Below, piece by piece: positions 44,419-56,300 of a stretch of DNA of 64,000 nt. This stretch comes from Stenopsyche tienmushanensis (Eukaryota; Arthropoda; Insecta; Trichoptera; Stenopsychidae). How positions within the stretch are numbered: position 1 is the first letter of the stretch; every line of letters begins with the position of its first letter. The stretch spans positions 1,612,001 through 1,676,000 of the forward strand of contig WACJ01000527.1 in the NCBI GenBank assembly GCA_008973525.1, given 5' to 3'. A program made the translations under genes and the position numbers. The notes below the pieces were generated by a model. That model made no database searches, was not told where the DNA came from, and saw only the letters and a list, made by a program, of their open reading frames with translations.

Positions 44419-46465
44419 GGGGCAATAACATTCCAGAAGGTGATAAGAGCGATATTGGAACGAATTTTAAGCTTTGCAGAGCAATTAAGAAATTATTAAG
44501 ATAGGTCAGGTATAAAAGAAGGACGACTCGACTTCTGCGGACTTCTTCTACGAACCGATTGTGAACGAACCCAAGGAGGCCGTCTGTTTGAAAGTGTAGG
44601 TGTCCGGGCGAAGTGATACAAAGCTATATCATTCCCCACCCTATGTTTAAATAAATCAGTATTGAATGAACCAAAATCAATAGCATCAGCGATCCTTTTA
44701 GTTAGAAATTTATCGATGTGTTATATAGATTGAAGTGATCTTTCTTTAAAATTCAATGAAAGTAAAACTCCAAGTACTGCGTCTTGTCATCAAAATGACC
44801 ATATCGAATCATAACTGAAGGTAATTATCGAACATTTAGATGATCCAGATTTGGAAGAGCTTCAAATGGTGATTCTGCGTTTATTAAAATTGGTACGCAA
44901 TTGAGTTTATGCGTGTTGTTTTTCCGCTGGCAAGATTTTTATTGCCTTTACACGGTTTGGTTAACTGATTTACAATGCTAATTTAAATCTTACAATCAGA
45001 ATCAACGGATTCTTTGTTAAATCGCCGTAAGAACACGAACATGCATTGCATCCTCTGTTCTTCGGGTCACAGTATCGCTCATGATGAACAGCATTACTTA
45101 ATCTTCGGATCGATTAAAAGAACAAAACAGTTGTATGGACGACATGATTGCATCGAAATATCCGACAATATTAGATGATGATCATCCGTGCAGTTGTTGC
45201 GCGTGATGCATTTATTTGTCTAACGGAGCTATATGCGGCAACGCTTTCTCCTCACCTCCAATTAATGTGCAATTTTCATCGGTCATCCACAATAATGAAA
45301 GCCGAACAACCTCAATAATGGGTACTTCGAAAAGGCGCAACACTCTCAGTTCTTGAACGTTCTCATCATAATCATCACATGGCCACTTTGCCGGATAAAT
45401 TGCCGGCGTCATTGATAAAAGCTGTCACTTTTCAGATTAGCTTGCGAATTGGACGCGGTTTAGCGCTTTCGCTTGTTCCAAGTCGTTTTCTTATTGTTCG
45501 ACGATGTGATATGCAGCCCATTGTTGCCTGTCTAGATGTATGAAAATTTATTCTTGCACATGAATCGATAACATGTGAACAAAACGGCAGCCTAACGCAA
45601 TGATGTTGTTGCCGACATTTATAACAATTGCTGAGACATACATATTATATGTACTTAATATTGCAATGAGCCAAATGAGCGACATAAATTTGGCAAAAGT
45701 CTCCAATAGAGAATGCGAAAATGATTTTCAATGTATGTAACAAAATAGTGTGATACAAACGAATTAAATAGAAAAATACTCTCATCCAAGACTTAATGAA
45801 TAGTTCAATAATAACATCAATCGCCATTGAAGATGGAGAGAGTGTAATTAATTAATTGATAGACCAAATGTCACATTCTTTTAAACTCAAACGATAAGAA
45901 AGTCCACCTGCAGCCAAACATACCCAGCAAAACATGGATAGAAAGAACCACAATGATTTATAGAATCAATGCAATTGCTCGTTATGATGCCGTTACACGT
46001 TCAAAAGCTGCATTTTCCGTTGCTTATTACGAGATCGGTATAATTTTTACCACACATATCATGTCAAATCGTATGAAAACCGGAATAAATTCATTCGAGG
46101 AAGTTGTTAAATCAACGACCATATCGGAGACCTTGCATTAAATTATTTTGACTGCATACAAATCTGTTATTCCGAGTAATCAAAAAGAAAACATCTGAAA
46201 AAATCTTGTTAGCAAACATTAATTATCGAATGATGCAATGTTATATCAAAATCATAACGTACCGAGAATAAATTCAAATGTCGTTTTGATATTTGATTAG
46301 GCGCTTAAATGCTTGCTTCAAGCCAATACTGTATAAGTTACCATTAAAGCGATCCTTATTTTCAGGGAAATTGCTATTAAAGTCCTCAACTAAATCCTTA
46401 ATGTTAGCTCACTCATAAAACTCTGGTTGCATTAATAAAATAGATTGTACTACAAAATTTTTAAA
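44419..46465. other. Gene-poor stretch with a TATA-like site
   Basis: TATAAAAG at 44511 is followed by a GC-richer 100 bases and AATAAATCAG at 44650. This is the order expected in an LTR or small promoter, but no LTR ends are found. The rest is AT-rich, with nothing I can name. Confidence 0.3.
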
Positions 46466-46712
46466 TCTAATATATAAAAATTAATATTTCTTTGTTCGTA
46501 TGTAATGTGCTACCATACTGTTCATCAGATTGCAATAAAACTTCGTTCACTTATTGCTAAGGATTGCGCAAGTAATATAGGCATAGTCTAATATACAAAA
46601 ATAAAAAAATGTTTGTTCGTATTTTATGCGCTGCCATACCGTTCATTCGATTGCAATAAAACTTTGCCAACTTATTGTTCGCGCCTCCTCAAATAATATA
46701 CGTATAATACAA
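46466..46712 (+). repeat. Roughly 122-bp repeat, tandem dimer
   Basis: Two units start at 46466 (TCTAATATATAAAA) and 46587 (TCTAATATACAAAA). Each contains TGTTCGTAT...GCTACCATACTG or a close variant and ends near AATATAGGCATAG. A third partial start lies at about 46728. Confidence 0.75.
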
Positions 46713-46901
46713 TCAATTTAAAATGGATCTTATATATAAAAATCAATGTTTGTATTTTTCCCTTATATATCATTCAATTTCATTATATCTATCATTCCTA
46801 AGAAAATAAGATAATTCTTTCAAATTTCAAATGATATTTTTAGAATAATTACTTCTGTGACAGCTCTATCGGTCAGAAATATTGGCCGTTAACAGGATAG
46901 T

Positions 46902-47511
46902 ACCTTAAATACTATTATAATATATGTTTTAAAATAATATACAAACATAGTCCCAAAAATACCCGACCTAACGTATAGATGGTGAATATTGTTTTAAAAA
47001 AATCAATGATATAAAGTGTCTAGACGCTACGTTGCTTCCGTGATCGTATAAATCATAGAAAATTACACAAAAAGTCCCAAAAGAGGACGAAATGGCGCCA
47101 CAAAGTTTATATGTCCAATCGGTCCGCTTTTCGGACCGCTGATATGACGAATGAGCGCCTCGCAATCGGATCAGATCGGAACAATTACAAGCTCTTATTA
47201 TGAAACGAAGTTGTCCGAAGAAGACTGATCGGATGAGTTGTTTGAATTTAACAATTGGTCGAAAATATTGTTGTCTTTATTTTATTGCGGGCTTATGTCT
47301 ACTGGATCGACCTAATGTTTACGCGATAACGAAGAAAAGAAGGATTAGACAACTTAATATATATTATAAAAACGGATAAAGTCAATCAGTGCTGATTAAA
47401 AATAAAAATCACGTGCAACTCTCGACTGGGTCGGTATTCTGCGTTTTGCGCCTCAAGTCCATTTGCGCCCGTGGCGGGCGCTTGCTTTGCCACGCCCTTG
47501 TTATGGCCCTG
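46902..47511 (+). mobile_element. hAT-type MITE, copy 7
   Basis: Runs from ACTATTATAATATATG through CGACCTAACGTATAGATGG and the hairpin near 47120 to CCCTTGTTATGGCCCTG at 47511. It is the longest copy, but its extreme left terminus is missing. Confidence 0.8.
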
Positions 47512-49589
47512 ATAAAATATAATTCCTTTTTATAATTTTATACATTTTCCCATCACATTGGCAGCCCTTTGATATCTTTTTATGTAAAAAATGTTGTGTT
47601 CGGTGAAGGCGTGCGGTACCCATCCTACCCCATAGCATCTATCCTATTCATTTTGCCATTTTGGTCTTTGGTAATCAAAGTCTTTGCCATAACTTCTCAA
47701 ATTAATTATTTCATCAGTTCTTCCATAGTCCATACGTGTACAGTATCCTGAAAAGCCTGGATTTCATATATCGACATATGAATTAAATGAATTATGTTCA
47801 TCGTATCGTTCATGTTAGTGTATAGTTAAAGTAGAAAGCTCGTTTCTAACTAGTTGCTATTGCTCTTGAGCTCAATGCAATCATGCTTGCAGCATCATAT
47901 AAGCTATCTAAATAAAATTAAGTTTTTAATGCATCAAAATCTCTATTATAGCATCAATAGTGAATGATTATTTTTATCAACAGCCAAATAAAACCCCAAA
48001 TGAAGTTTGAAAAAAACAGATTGAAAAATAGTGCTGTAGGCCAATCGATAGCATTTGATGATGGATCGATCAAATTTTACGATCTTAATTTGATCCTAAT
48101 GATTTTATTATATTGCCTAGGATATTAACGACTTCCAATGATTGCAGAATTTGTACGCGAAAATATTTTAACGACGTATTTAACATGTGCAAATTTAACC
48201 GACGGAAATAAGCTCGTTACTCAATTTATATGTTAACTCGTATGTTAATTTATTGATAAGTTAGTTTTATATAAAGCCTCGTTCTTATTAAAACATGTGT
48301 CTGATTTTACATAGAGATATTAATATATGCGAATATGATTTTATGCGATGTAACCTCTCTGTCTGTGTGTCGCTTACAGTTTTATTCAAATTTGATATTT
48401 GCATGTAAATTTGAAGGCAAGTGCAACGAACTGCATGCTCGTTGACAATGCATGTAATGTTACGGCGATTTTGCATTGTCGAGCAAAAATTTCAATGGGA
48501 TTTCATTGAATTCCATGGTTAATTGCTATATTGTTCCACGAATCAACATCGTTTTCATATTATGCAAAATCTAATTAGTCGTAAGTGCTCCAAATTAATG
48601 ACTTTATTAATTTTATTGCACTTTCACTCGCTAATTCGCTAGAAAGTATCATACGCTAGAAAACATCGGAAAATAACAGAATTGTGCTATGTTTTAGCAC
48701 CTTCGCCTAGGCGCATCTCCGTATGATTAATGCATCTATTAATTTTTTTCGCCCAATAGGATTGCTAAATAAATTTTTATAAATATTTATGCTTGAGATT
48801 TCTCTTTTACAAGACGAAAATGCCGCGCGTGTAGATTGAAAAATCGTAAGAAGATCAGGAAAAAAATGTGTTGTGCAAATACTTTGACCGCAATCGTCGA
48901 TCCAGTTTTTTCGGAAAATTGTAAACAGTGTTTTTTCTCAATCAATTGGACCGTTTCGATCGAGATCTTTTTTCTGGATCCAAGTATTTGATTCTTCCGG
49001 CACCAATAAACACGACCATTAAGATTCACATAGTGTGACGCAAGAAGGGGCAATGCGGTTAAACACGATGACATGATTCAAGCATCAAGGGCAGAGTCGT
49101 TTTTCGTTTTTAAATTTAATTTCTCAAATAATTATGTTTATGAATATGTATTATGTATTTTATATTTAATAACGACAAATTTATCAACCGCTCTTGGATC
49201 TATTCCTACTTAAAAAGATCGTATTTAATAAATCTTAGCCTAACTAAGCAACACGTGGAAGGAACCAAATGAAAAGTCCTTATTTTAGAAAGTTTCCCAT
49301 GGAAGAAACATTTCTGTATGTTGATTATATACAAAATAACTCATTTTATCACAGAAAAACCGATAATTTAAATCAATTGATATTGAATGAACCTCAGCAT
49401 CTTCCTTGTTAATACAAATGTCTAATGATGTTTATGACACTGTGACGTGGAAGAAAATCCTGGGAAAATTGCAAGCTTATAAGATTCGGATTTTCTACTT
49501 CCAACTCTTCGATGCGGGGAAAAGGGGTTCTCTCTTCGTTTTTGGATCCCAATGGGAGACGATCTTCAAGAAGACGAACAACTTCGATT
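47512..49589. other. Gene-poor AT-rich stretch
   Basis: No supportable exon. A 95-codon minus-strand frame at 48787-49074 shows no known domain. Confidence 0.35.
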
Positions 49590-49745
49590 GAATGAAATCA
49601 TAAATGTGTTCCGTCGTTCATCACAGCCGACACGTGGATCGGGACCATTGTCATAGATTGTGCCTGGATCGATCTCGATCGATCACGTATTACGCCGATA
49701 TGCTCTCAACCATGGATTCGCGTGCGAATAACGCGAATTTCAAAT
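49590..49745 (+). repeat. Dispersed repeat B, copy 1
   Basis: About 155 bp (GAATGAAATCATAAATGTGT, GTTCATCACAGCCGACACG, ATCTCGATCGATCACG) matching 58539-58690 at roughly 85 per cent by eye. Class unknown, no coding capacity. Confidence 0.75.
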
Positions 49746-49805
49746 CGCAACGACGAATATAGCAACCCCCATAATTCATGATTGAGCTGGTGTGCTCGCT
49801 ATAGT

Positions 49806-50373
49806 CAGAGCCGTAACTAGGGTATAAAGCGCCCGTGGCAAATATCTAATTTAACGCCCCCCCTCCCCCACCCTGAAATCCAATTTATTTTTAAAAGTTA
49901 GCTAATACTATTATAATTTATGTTTTAAAATAATATACAAAGACAGTCCAAAAAAAACCCGACCTAACGTATAGATAACCTAACATATAGGGTTACTGTT
50001 GTAAAAAATACTGTGATAAAAAGTGTCTAGAAGCTATGTTGCATCCGTGATCGTACAGATCATAGAAAATGCCGCAAAAGGCCCTAAAAGAGGACGGTGT
50101 GGCCATAAGGCTTGTATGCTCAATCGGTCCGCTTTTCGGACCGCTGATATAGCAAGTGAGCGGCTCGTGATAGGATGCCATACACGAACATAGCGATAAT
50201 GAAGAAAAGAAGATTAGACAACTTAGCATATATTATAAAAACGGACAGAGTCAATCAGTGTTGATTCATGTAAAGTAGAAAGGTTGAGTAAAATAAAAAC
50301 CTGCGTTTTGCGCCCCAAGCCAAGTTGCGCCCGTGGCGGGCGCCTGCTTTGCCACGCCCTAGTTACGACCCTG
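49806..50373 (+). mobile_element. hAT-type MITE, copy 8, complete with target duplication
   Basis: 568 bp from CAGAGCCGTAACTAGGG to CCCTAGTTACGACCCTG (inverted ends), flanked by perfect 8-bp duplications GCTATAGT (49798-49805 and 50374-50381). The internal hairpin lies at 50125-50143. It is the best reference copy for the family in this window. Confidence 0.93.
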
Positions 50374-50631
50374 GCTATAGTACATTGAGAAGAAAATGAT
50401 TAAGAACCGACAAGACTACTCCAAGATCATTTTTATGCTTAGCCCCAATGAGCCCACATATTAAGTGTGCATTCGAGTGATCCAGAGTATGCACGCACAT
50501 GTTGCGAGCAGCGCCCTATAGCGCCCTTATTTACAATGTCGTGCTCGTATCTCTAATATAATATGTTTAAATTATGGTATCAATCAGTACATTTACGATC
50601 TGTGTTATCCATTCTTCTTCTTCTTCTATTT

Positions 50632-50880
50632 TCTAATATATAAAAATGAATTGGGTTTTGTTCGTTCGAAATGCGCTGCCATATCGTTCATCAGATTGCA
50701 ATAAAACTTCGTCTATTTATTGCTAAAGATTCCGCAAGTAACATAGGTATAGTATAATATATAAAAATCAATGTTTGTTTGTCCGTATTTAATGCGCTGC
50801 CATACCGTTCATTCGATTGCGATAAAACTTTGTCAACTTATTGTTCGCACTTTCTCAAATAATATAGGTATAGTACAATT
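50632..50880 (+). repeat. Roughly 122-bp repeat, tandem dimer
   Basis: Two head-to-tail units, the first at 50632 (TCTAATATATAAAAATGAA) and the second from about 50752. The arrangement is the same as at 46466. A short (TTC)n run precedes it. Confidence 0.75.
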
Positions 50881-52638
50881 AACTTATAGTAGATCTTATC
50901 ATCAAAATGTCCACTATCATTAAATACCGAACCATTTTTTCTGAACTAAAAAATGGTACAGAGCTTTGAAGTAAGATAGTACTGCATTTTTTCGAAGTAG
51001 TTTTAAGTAATCTTTTTCATTTAGTTTTCACTTTTAAAACAACCCAACATTATCATATTTTTATTACATATACTAAACTAAACTCTTATTGTTTTTGTAT
51101 CCAGAACATTTTATTCTGATCATTGAATGCATTAAATTTAGATTTCTTCGGTCCTACACATTCATAAAGTCTATTTTCAATATGTTCACGGCATCGGTAG
51201 TAAATTTTAGGCGGTCCGGTCTTTTCCTGTCCATTAAAAATTCGGTCTACTAATGATACAATGCGCCCCTTGATGGAAATTCGCAGTTTTTTTTTTAACA
51301 ATTCCCTTATTATAAAGCCTTCATTTCGTATTGTAGATCTACGAATCGCGATGCTTAATTTGCTTTTGCTTACTTATTAAGAAAAATATTATTTGTTTAG
51401 ATTTTGCATAAATTCTTCGATATACTAGGCGTTTCCAAACTTATTGTCGGTAGTGTATATCTTCAAATTGATTATGATAATATGGATTTTAGCCATTATT
51501 TAGATTGTTTCAAATGATAAATATATTAGTTAACTATTATATGATTGCTCTGTTTGAGTTTCTAATAAATGTAGACACATGGCAGTAAAATAATAGTCAT
51601 CAATGGCAAGACATCGACGCCACCAAAGGCTCTATCCTCTGATTGACTTCCTATCAGCGCTGGAGTACAAATGTGAAATCACATATCTTGGGCTAGAGAG
51701 TTAGAAGGAAGTAGACGATAAGCCATCGGAGAGCAGTCCACGAGCCGGCAATGCTTCCAATATAGTCGTCTCGCTTCCATTGGCAACTAGTCATCTAGCG
51801 AAAAGTGCACAAAGAAGTTGAACTCGAGGAGATCGAGTTAAAGACCGGTGGCCAACATCCGCCGCCGACTCTCCGTTAACCAGACGAGGAATTGCGGAGA
51901 TGTCGGCTGTCAACCGCGATCAATGGACGATTAAATCGTGGACAAACAACGTGTAAATGCGAACTCGCAGAGAAAGTATTCCCGTATAGGGTGTTCCGCC
52001 TCCCATCGTACATGTGTTAACCACTCGACATTTTCATATTTTCGGAGCGATCTAGATCGAGAGCTTATGCTCAAATTCATTCGTTTTCTAATGCAGACTA
52101 ACCCATTTGCTCATGGATTATTAAAGATCGCGTGAATATTACAAATTTGAATACAAATGGCGTGCAACGGCTTCGGAACAGTATCAAGGCTCACATATAA
52201 AAATGGCCTGTAATGTGAATAATCGCTCAAATTATACTTGGCGAATCTATTTAGCATTCATACGGCATATTAACGATTCATATGGAATAATGGCATTGTG
52301 CAGGATTTTCAAATTACGGATGTGAATAAATTCTAAATAGAATTGCCTTTGTTTCGTCCAAATGATGACCGGAGCGGATCTTTGCTTTTCATGGTCACTC
52401 ATTGCTCTAAATTATTGATGAAGTTTTACTTCAATTGCATGCGTTATATTGCATCTGGAACATGAAATTAATAAAAATGAGCGATCGATACGTGCCCAAA
52501 GAAGTATTGCATTTTTGCACAAATATTGAAATCTGGAAGTTCCAGTATAGATACATAGTAAGATAGGAAAAAATAGGCTAAAAATTACACAGTGAAAGCT
52601 GGGATTTGGGTTGATAACAATATTATCTGAAGAATTGT
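50881..52638. other. Gene-poor stretch with a GC-richer island
   Basis: 51600-51930 is noticeably GC-richer (CATCCGCCGCCGACTCTCCG) than its surroundings. It has no frame or repeat match that I can find. The rest is AT-rich. Confidence 0.3.
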
Positions 52639-52642
52639 TCAA

Positions 52643-53049
52643 CCCTTTGAGAAGTGAGCTTATTTTAAATCATCATTAACATAAATGAAGTACAAACTTA
52701 CTTATCTGTCAAGACCGTCGCAGTGTGTATTAAGCTTGTACATAACTAAATAAACACTATCGATAGCACACAATATTCGGTCATTTCTTTAAGTAAACAT
52801 AAACAAAACACTTGAAATTGATTCATTATATCATTCGCATATCATTATCAGTCGATAAATTTGGGTTAACGATTTATACAAGCATACGATTTACGCAAAA
52901 TACTCTCTCCGTCTCTGTCTCCCATTCACAATCTCCGATCTGCAAGATATTCTTTCTATTTCTGTTTCTCTCCTTACTCGACGTGTAAGAATGCTCTTTC
53001 TGAGTCACTGGAATTCGGACACAACATTGTGTCCTACCTCTTTAAAGGG
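52643..53049 (+). mobile_element. piggyBac-type MITE, copy 3, both ends present
   Basis: CCCTTTGAGAAGTGAGC after TCAA (decayed TTAA, 52639-52642) to CTCTTTAAAGGG before TTAA at 53050-53053. 407 bp, non-coding. It serves as the uninterrupted reference for the split copy at 30586. Confidence 0.85.
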
Positions 53050-53154
53050 TTAACAGGACAATTAACAGGACGAACAAAGAGTAAATATTACAGTATTATC
53101 AGATACATACAACCAAACAAATTCACAATAATAAATTGCGTACACAAATAATAT

Positions 53155-53280
53155 TTTTACTATGCCTATGTTATTTCTGCAAGTGTAAACAATAATTTAA
53201 TAAAGTTTCATTGCAATCGGATGAACAGTATGGCAGCTCATTAAATACGAACAAACAAATATTCGTTTTTATACATTAGA
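53155..53280 (-). repeat. Roughly 122-bp repeat, monomer
   Basis: Minus-strand copy starting TCTAATGTATAAAA and containing TGCCATACTGTTCATCCGA. Confidence 0.7.
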
Positions 53281-53307
53281 TTGAAAATATGCCTCGCAAG
53301 TGATCGT

Positions 53308-53352
53308 GCTTAATTCCCATTGTTTAAAAAAATTAAACAATGGGAATTAAGC
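53308..53352. repeat. Perfect 20-bp inverted repeat (hairpin)
   Basis: Arms 53308-53327 and 53333-53352 are exact inverted copies (GCTTAATTCCCATTGTTTAA) around an A5 loop. Confidence 0.9.
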
Positions 53353-56300
53353 CGAAATTCCGCTTTATTAGAGTTTGACCATTTTTTAAATGGCTGTCAA
53401 ATCATTTATACATGGTGTTCTTAGAATGCGATTAAATCAAGCGAGAAGTGAATTCAATTGAAAATTCGCTTCATAGTGCCTTCCTAAATTTTATATTTTG
53501 TCAATCGTTTTATTTCAATTCATTCAATTTGGGCATGGTCAATTATTTCGGTGTTAAGATCGTCGATTTTTATGTATTCCGAGCGCGCGTTGCATTTCTG
53601 TACGGAATGTAAATTATCAAAAGGAATTTTAATTAGGAATGCATGTCTCATTATAAAAAGCCAATAATTAACGAGGCGACACACATTTGACAAAATTTTC
53701 TCTCGCCGCTATGTCTTACATAAATAAATAAAGAGCATGACTTCGTACACGCGCACAATTAAGGCTCGTGATTGAACAAATGCCGAAAGATCGGACGAAA
53801 TCATAAGTGAAGCTGCACTTGTGATTTCGACGTCTGGCAAGAGTCGAACCCGTGATGTTGCATTTCTTTGGACACTTTTCACTATTAATTGCCAAAAACT
53901 ATGATCTCACTTTCAAAAGTATGACCGCGAAAAACGTCGACCCAAATATTGGAACATATAATACAATACCGCGCATGGACACCGCAAAAGCGCCATGCTC
54001 AGCGTAACCTCATTCATATCGTCCAAGAAACTGAAAACATGACTGTCGAAAACGCGACAGTGAAAGTGCGCCGCGTTCGATATAAAGGTTACGGATTTCT
54101 GATTAGGCGACGATGATATTACTATTTGTTATGGAGGCTTCACTCTCATTAAGCTCGCACAATAGAAAGATTCCCATGTCATGACGGAGTCAAACTTGTC
54201 ATAAAACTGTCATGTTTTGACCTTAATGATAATGGAAGATTCGAAAAATCAACGCTGCATTTGCCACGATATGCCGTCGAAAATATGCAATTTTTTGTGT
54301 CGTATGTCAGAGCATCGATTCGGTGAAATTTTTATAACCGCGTCAAATGTGATACTGACCAACATTTTTTTAATGTATATGAATGCAAAATTTCTTTTCT
54401 TGACAATACAAATGACCGGCAGAATTTAATTCTGGGAAAACTAGGATTATAGACACAGTTATCTTGTGAACATTATTAAACGCACATTTGCGAACGTTCC
54501 GTTATCGAAAATCATAATGCGAAATGAGCACAAAATGCATAAAATTGAGGCAAAAATATTTTCCATTCTTACCGTGTGTCGACAGAGTGATTTAGTTCCT
54601 GGACGCTTATTTTAAAAGTTCTGATTTAAATTCAGATCTAATGAAAATCTCAGTTTAAGTTTTTGTCTGATTGAATTGAATTTACCCTCTGAAATAATGA
54701 ATTAAATAATATAAACCCGCATGCATTCAGATTTATATGCATGAAATTCGACAGTGCATTTATGAAGTGCATTGAAGTCCACATAGGGCGCCAAGGAACG
54801 AATACGGTAAATCTTCGTCAATGTAAAAAATGCAAAAGTGAGATTCTGGACTGCTTAAATTGTAATGAATCCTACATTACAATTAAAGACGGAGGAAGCT
54901 TTATATATGCGGTTTCTTTAAAAAAGAAACAAGAATACACCTATTTCTGGTTCCATATTGGCCATGAAAGCAAATTTGTTTTACAAGGAGATAACATAAA
55001 AGAAGACTTTGTAGCTAGCAAAAGATAGTTAAAACGCTTCAAAAATCGTCATGGAATATGTTTGATGACGGTAACAGGTTTATATTTTTTATAATTGCTA
55101 TGACCATTGTGTTTATGACGTTTATTCTCTAATATGAAACCGTGTATTATCTATGTATATAAGTATTCCATTCCAAAAAAATACGGACTACAAGGGGTCG
55201 AAGGCAATACTCTATAATCTGACAAATCGGACAACCGACACTGCATTGCAAAACGATTATTGGGTTACTGCGAGTCTGCTGTATTTACAAAATTACCAAA
55301 TACCAAATTTAAAAAAATGGCATTCCTGATCAACGGAGGATTTAGCAATTGAGTTACACGGTGGGTCAAAAACTTTTTGAGGCCCCCCTAAAATTTTTAA
55401 GCACGCGTCTTCTGCGTCTATAGATAAATCCGCTACTGACCCAGACTAATTTGAAACTGAGAATTCTGAAGAAAAACGCGTAATATAAGTAATATATTTA
55501 TACATATAAGTCGTAAATTATTGTTTTAAATCGTTAAAATATAATTCATTTTAATTTACCAAATTGATTTGAAGAAAAAAAAGTAAATATAATTAAAAAA
55601 CAATATGTTGTGATATCGCAAGTGTATTGGCTTCTTTATATGTAATAAAGCTCGCTCGACGAACCAACTGTCAGTTTGACATATTTGACAATAACACAAC
55701 ATATATTGACCGTTTTCGATTATATTGACGTTTAAATTAAAACTATTTAGTTTTAACATAGTTAATACGAATATGAATGTATTTAAATTGTACTAAATAA
55801 ACGCTTTTACAACATTGATAGTGACAGTAATTGATCAATCAAATCGACGTCGACAAATTTCAAATGTCAAAAAATGATCACTCCTTTCATGATTATCAAT
55901 ATTTGTTGATAATCCTTTGAATGATAGATTATTTTGTATTATTAATTATATTCTGTGCATTAGTGATGATATACGATGCAAATTATGATACGATAACTAT
56001 ATTGACATGGATTTAATAATAATGCCATGCATAGTCACTCCTTTCATGATAATTGGATTTTACATTTTAAAAAGATTATTCGGTATTGCCATAATGTAAA
56101 ATTAATTTTCAGCATTAAAAATCTGTCAAATTGCTTAAATTAAATACGATAAATTTGCACCGTTATCTTTATGAAATAAAAACAAATTAATTGCACAAAC
56201 GGAAGCAATTGCGGATTATGTGATGTAAATATTTTTTTGGTGATTTGGGGGATCTTGATTTTAAAAGGGGGAACAGCATGACGTCCTTGCAATATGAATA

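Noticed and set aside
44511..44660. Solo LTR with TATA box and AATAAA
   Set aside because: No TG...CA ends or target duplication could be found around it.
54741..55028. 95-codon frame with CKKC and CLNC pairs
   Set aside because: Cysteine spacing is suggestive of a zinc ribbon, but there is no gene context, splice site or recognised family.
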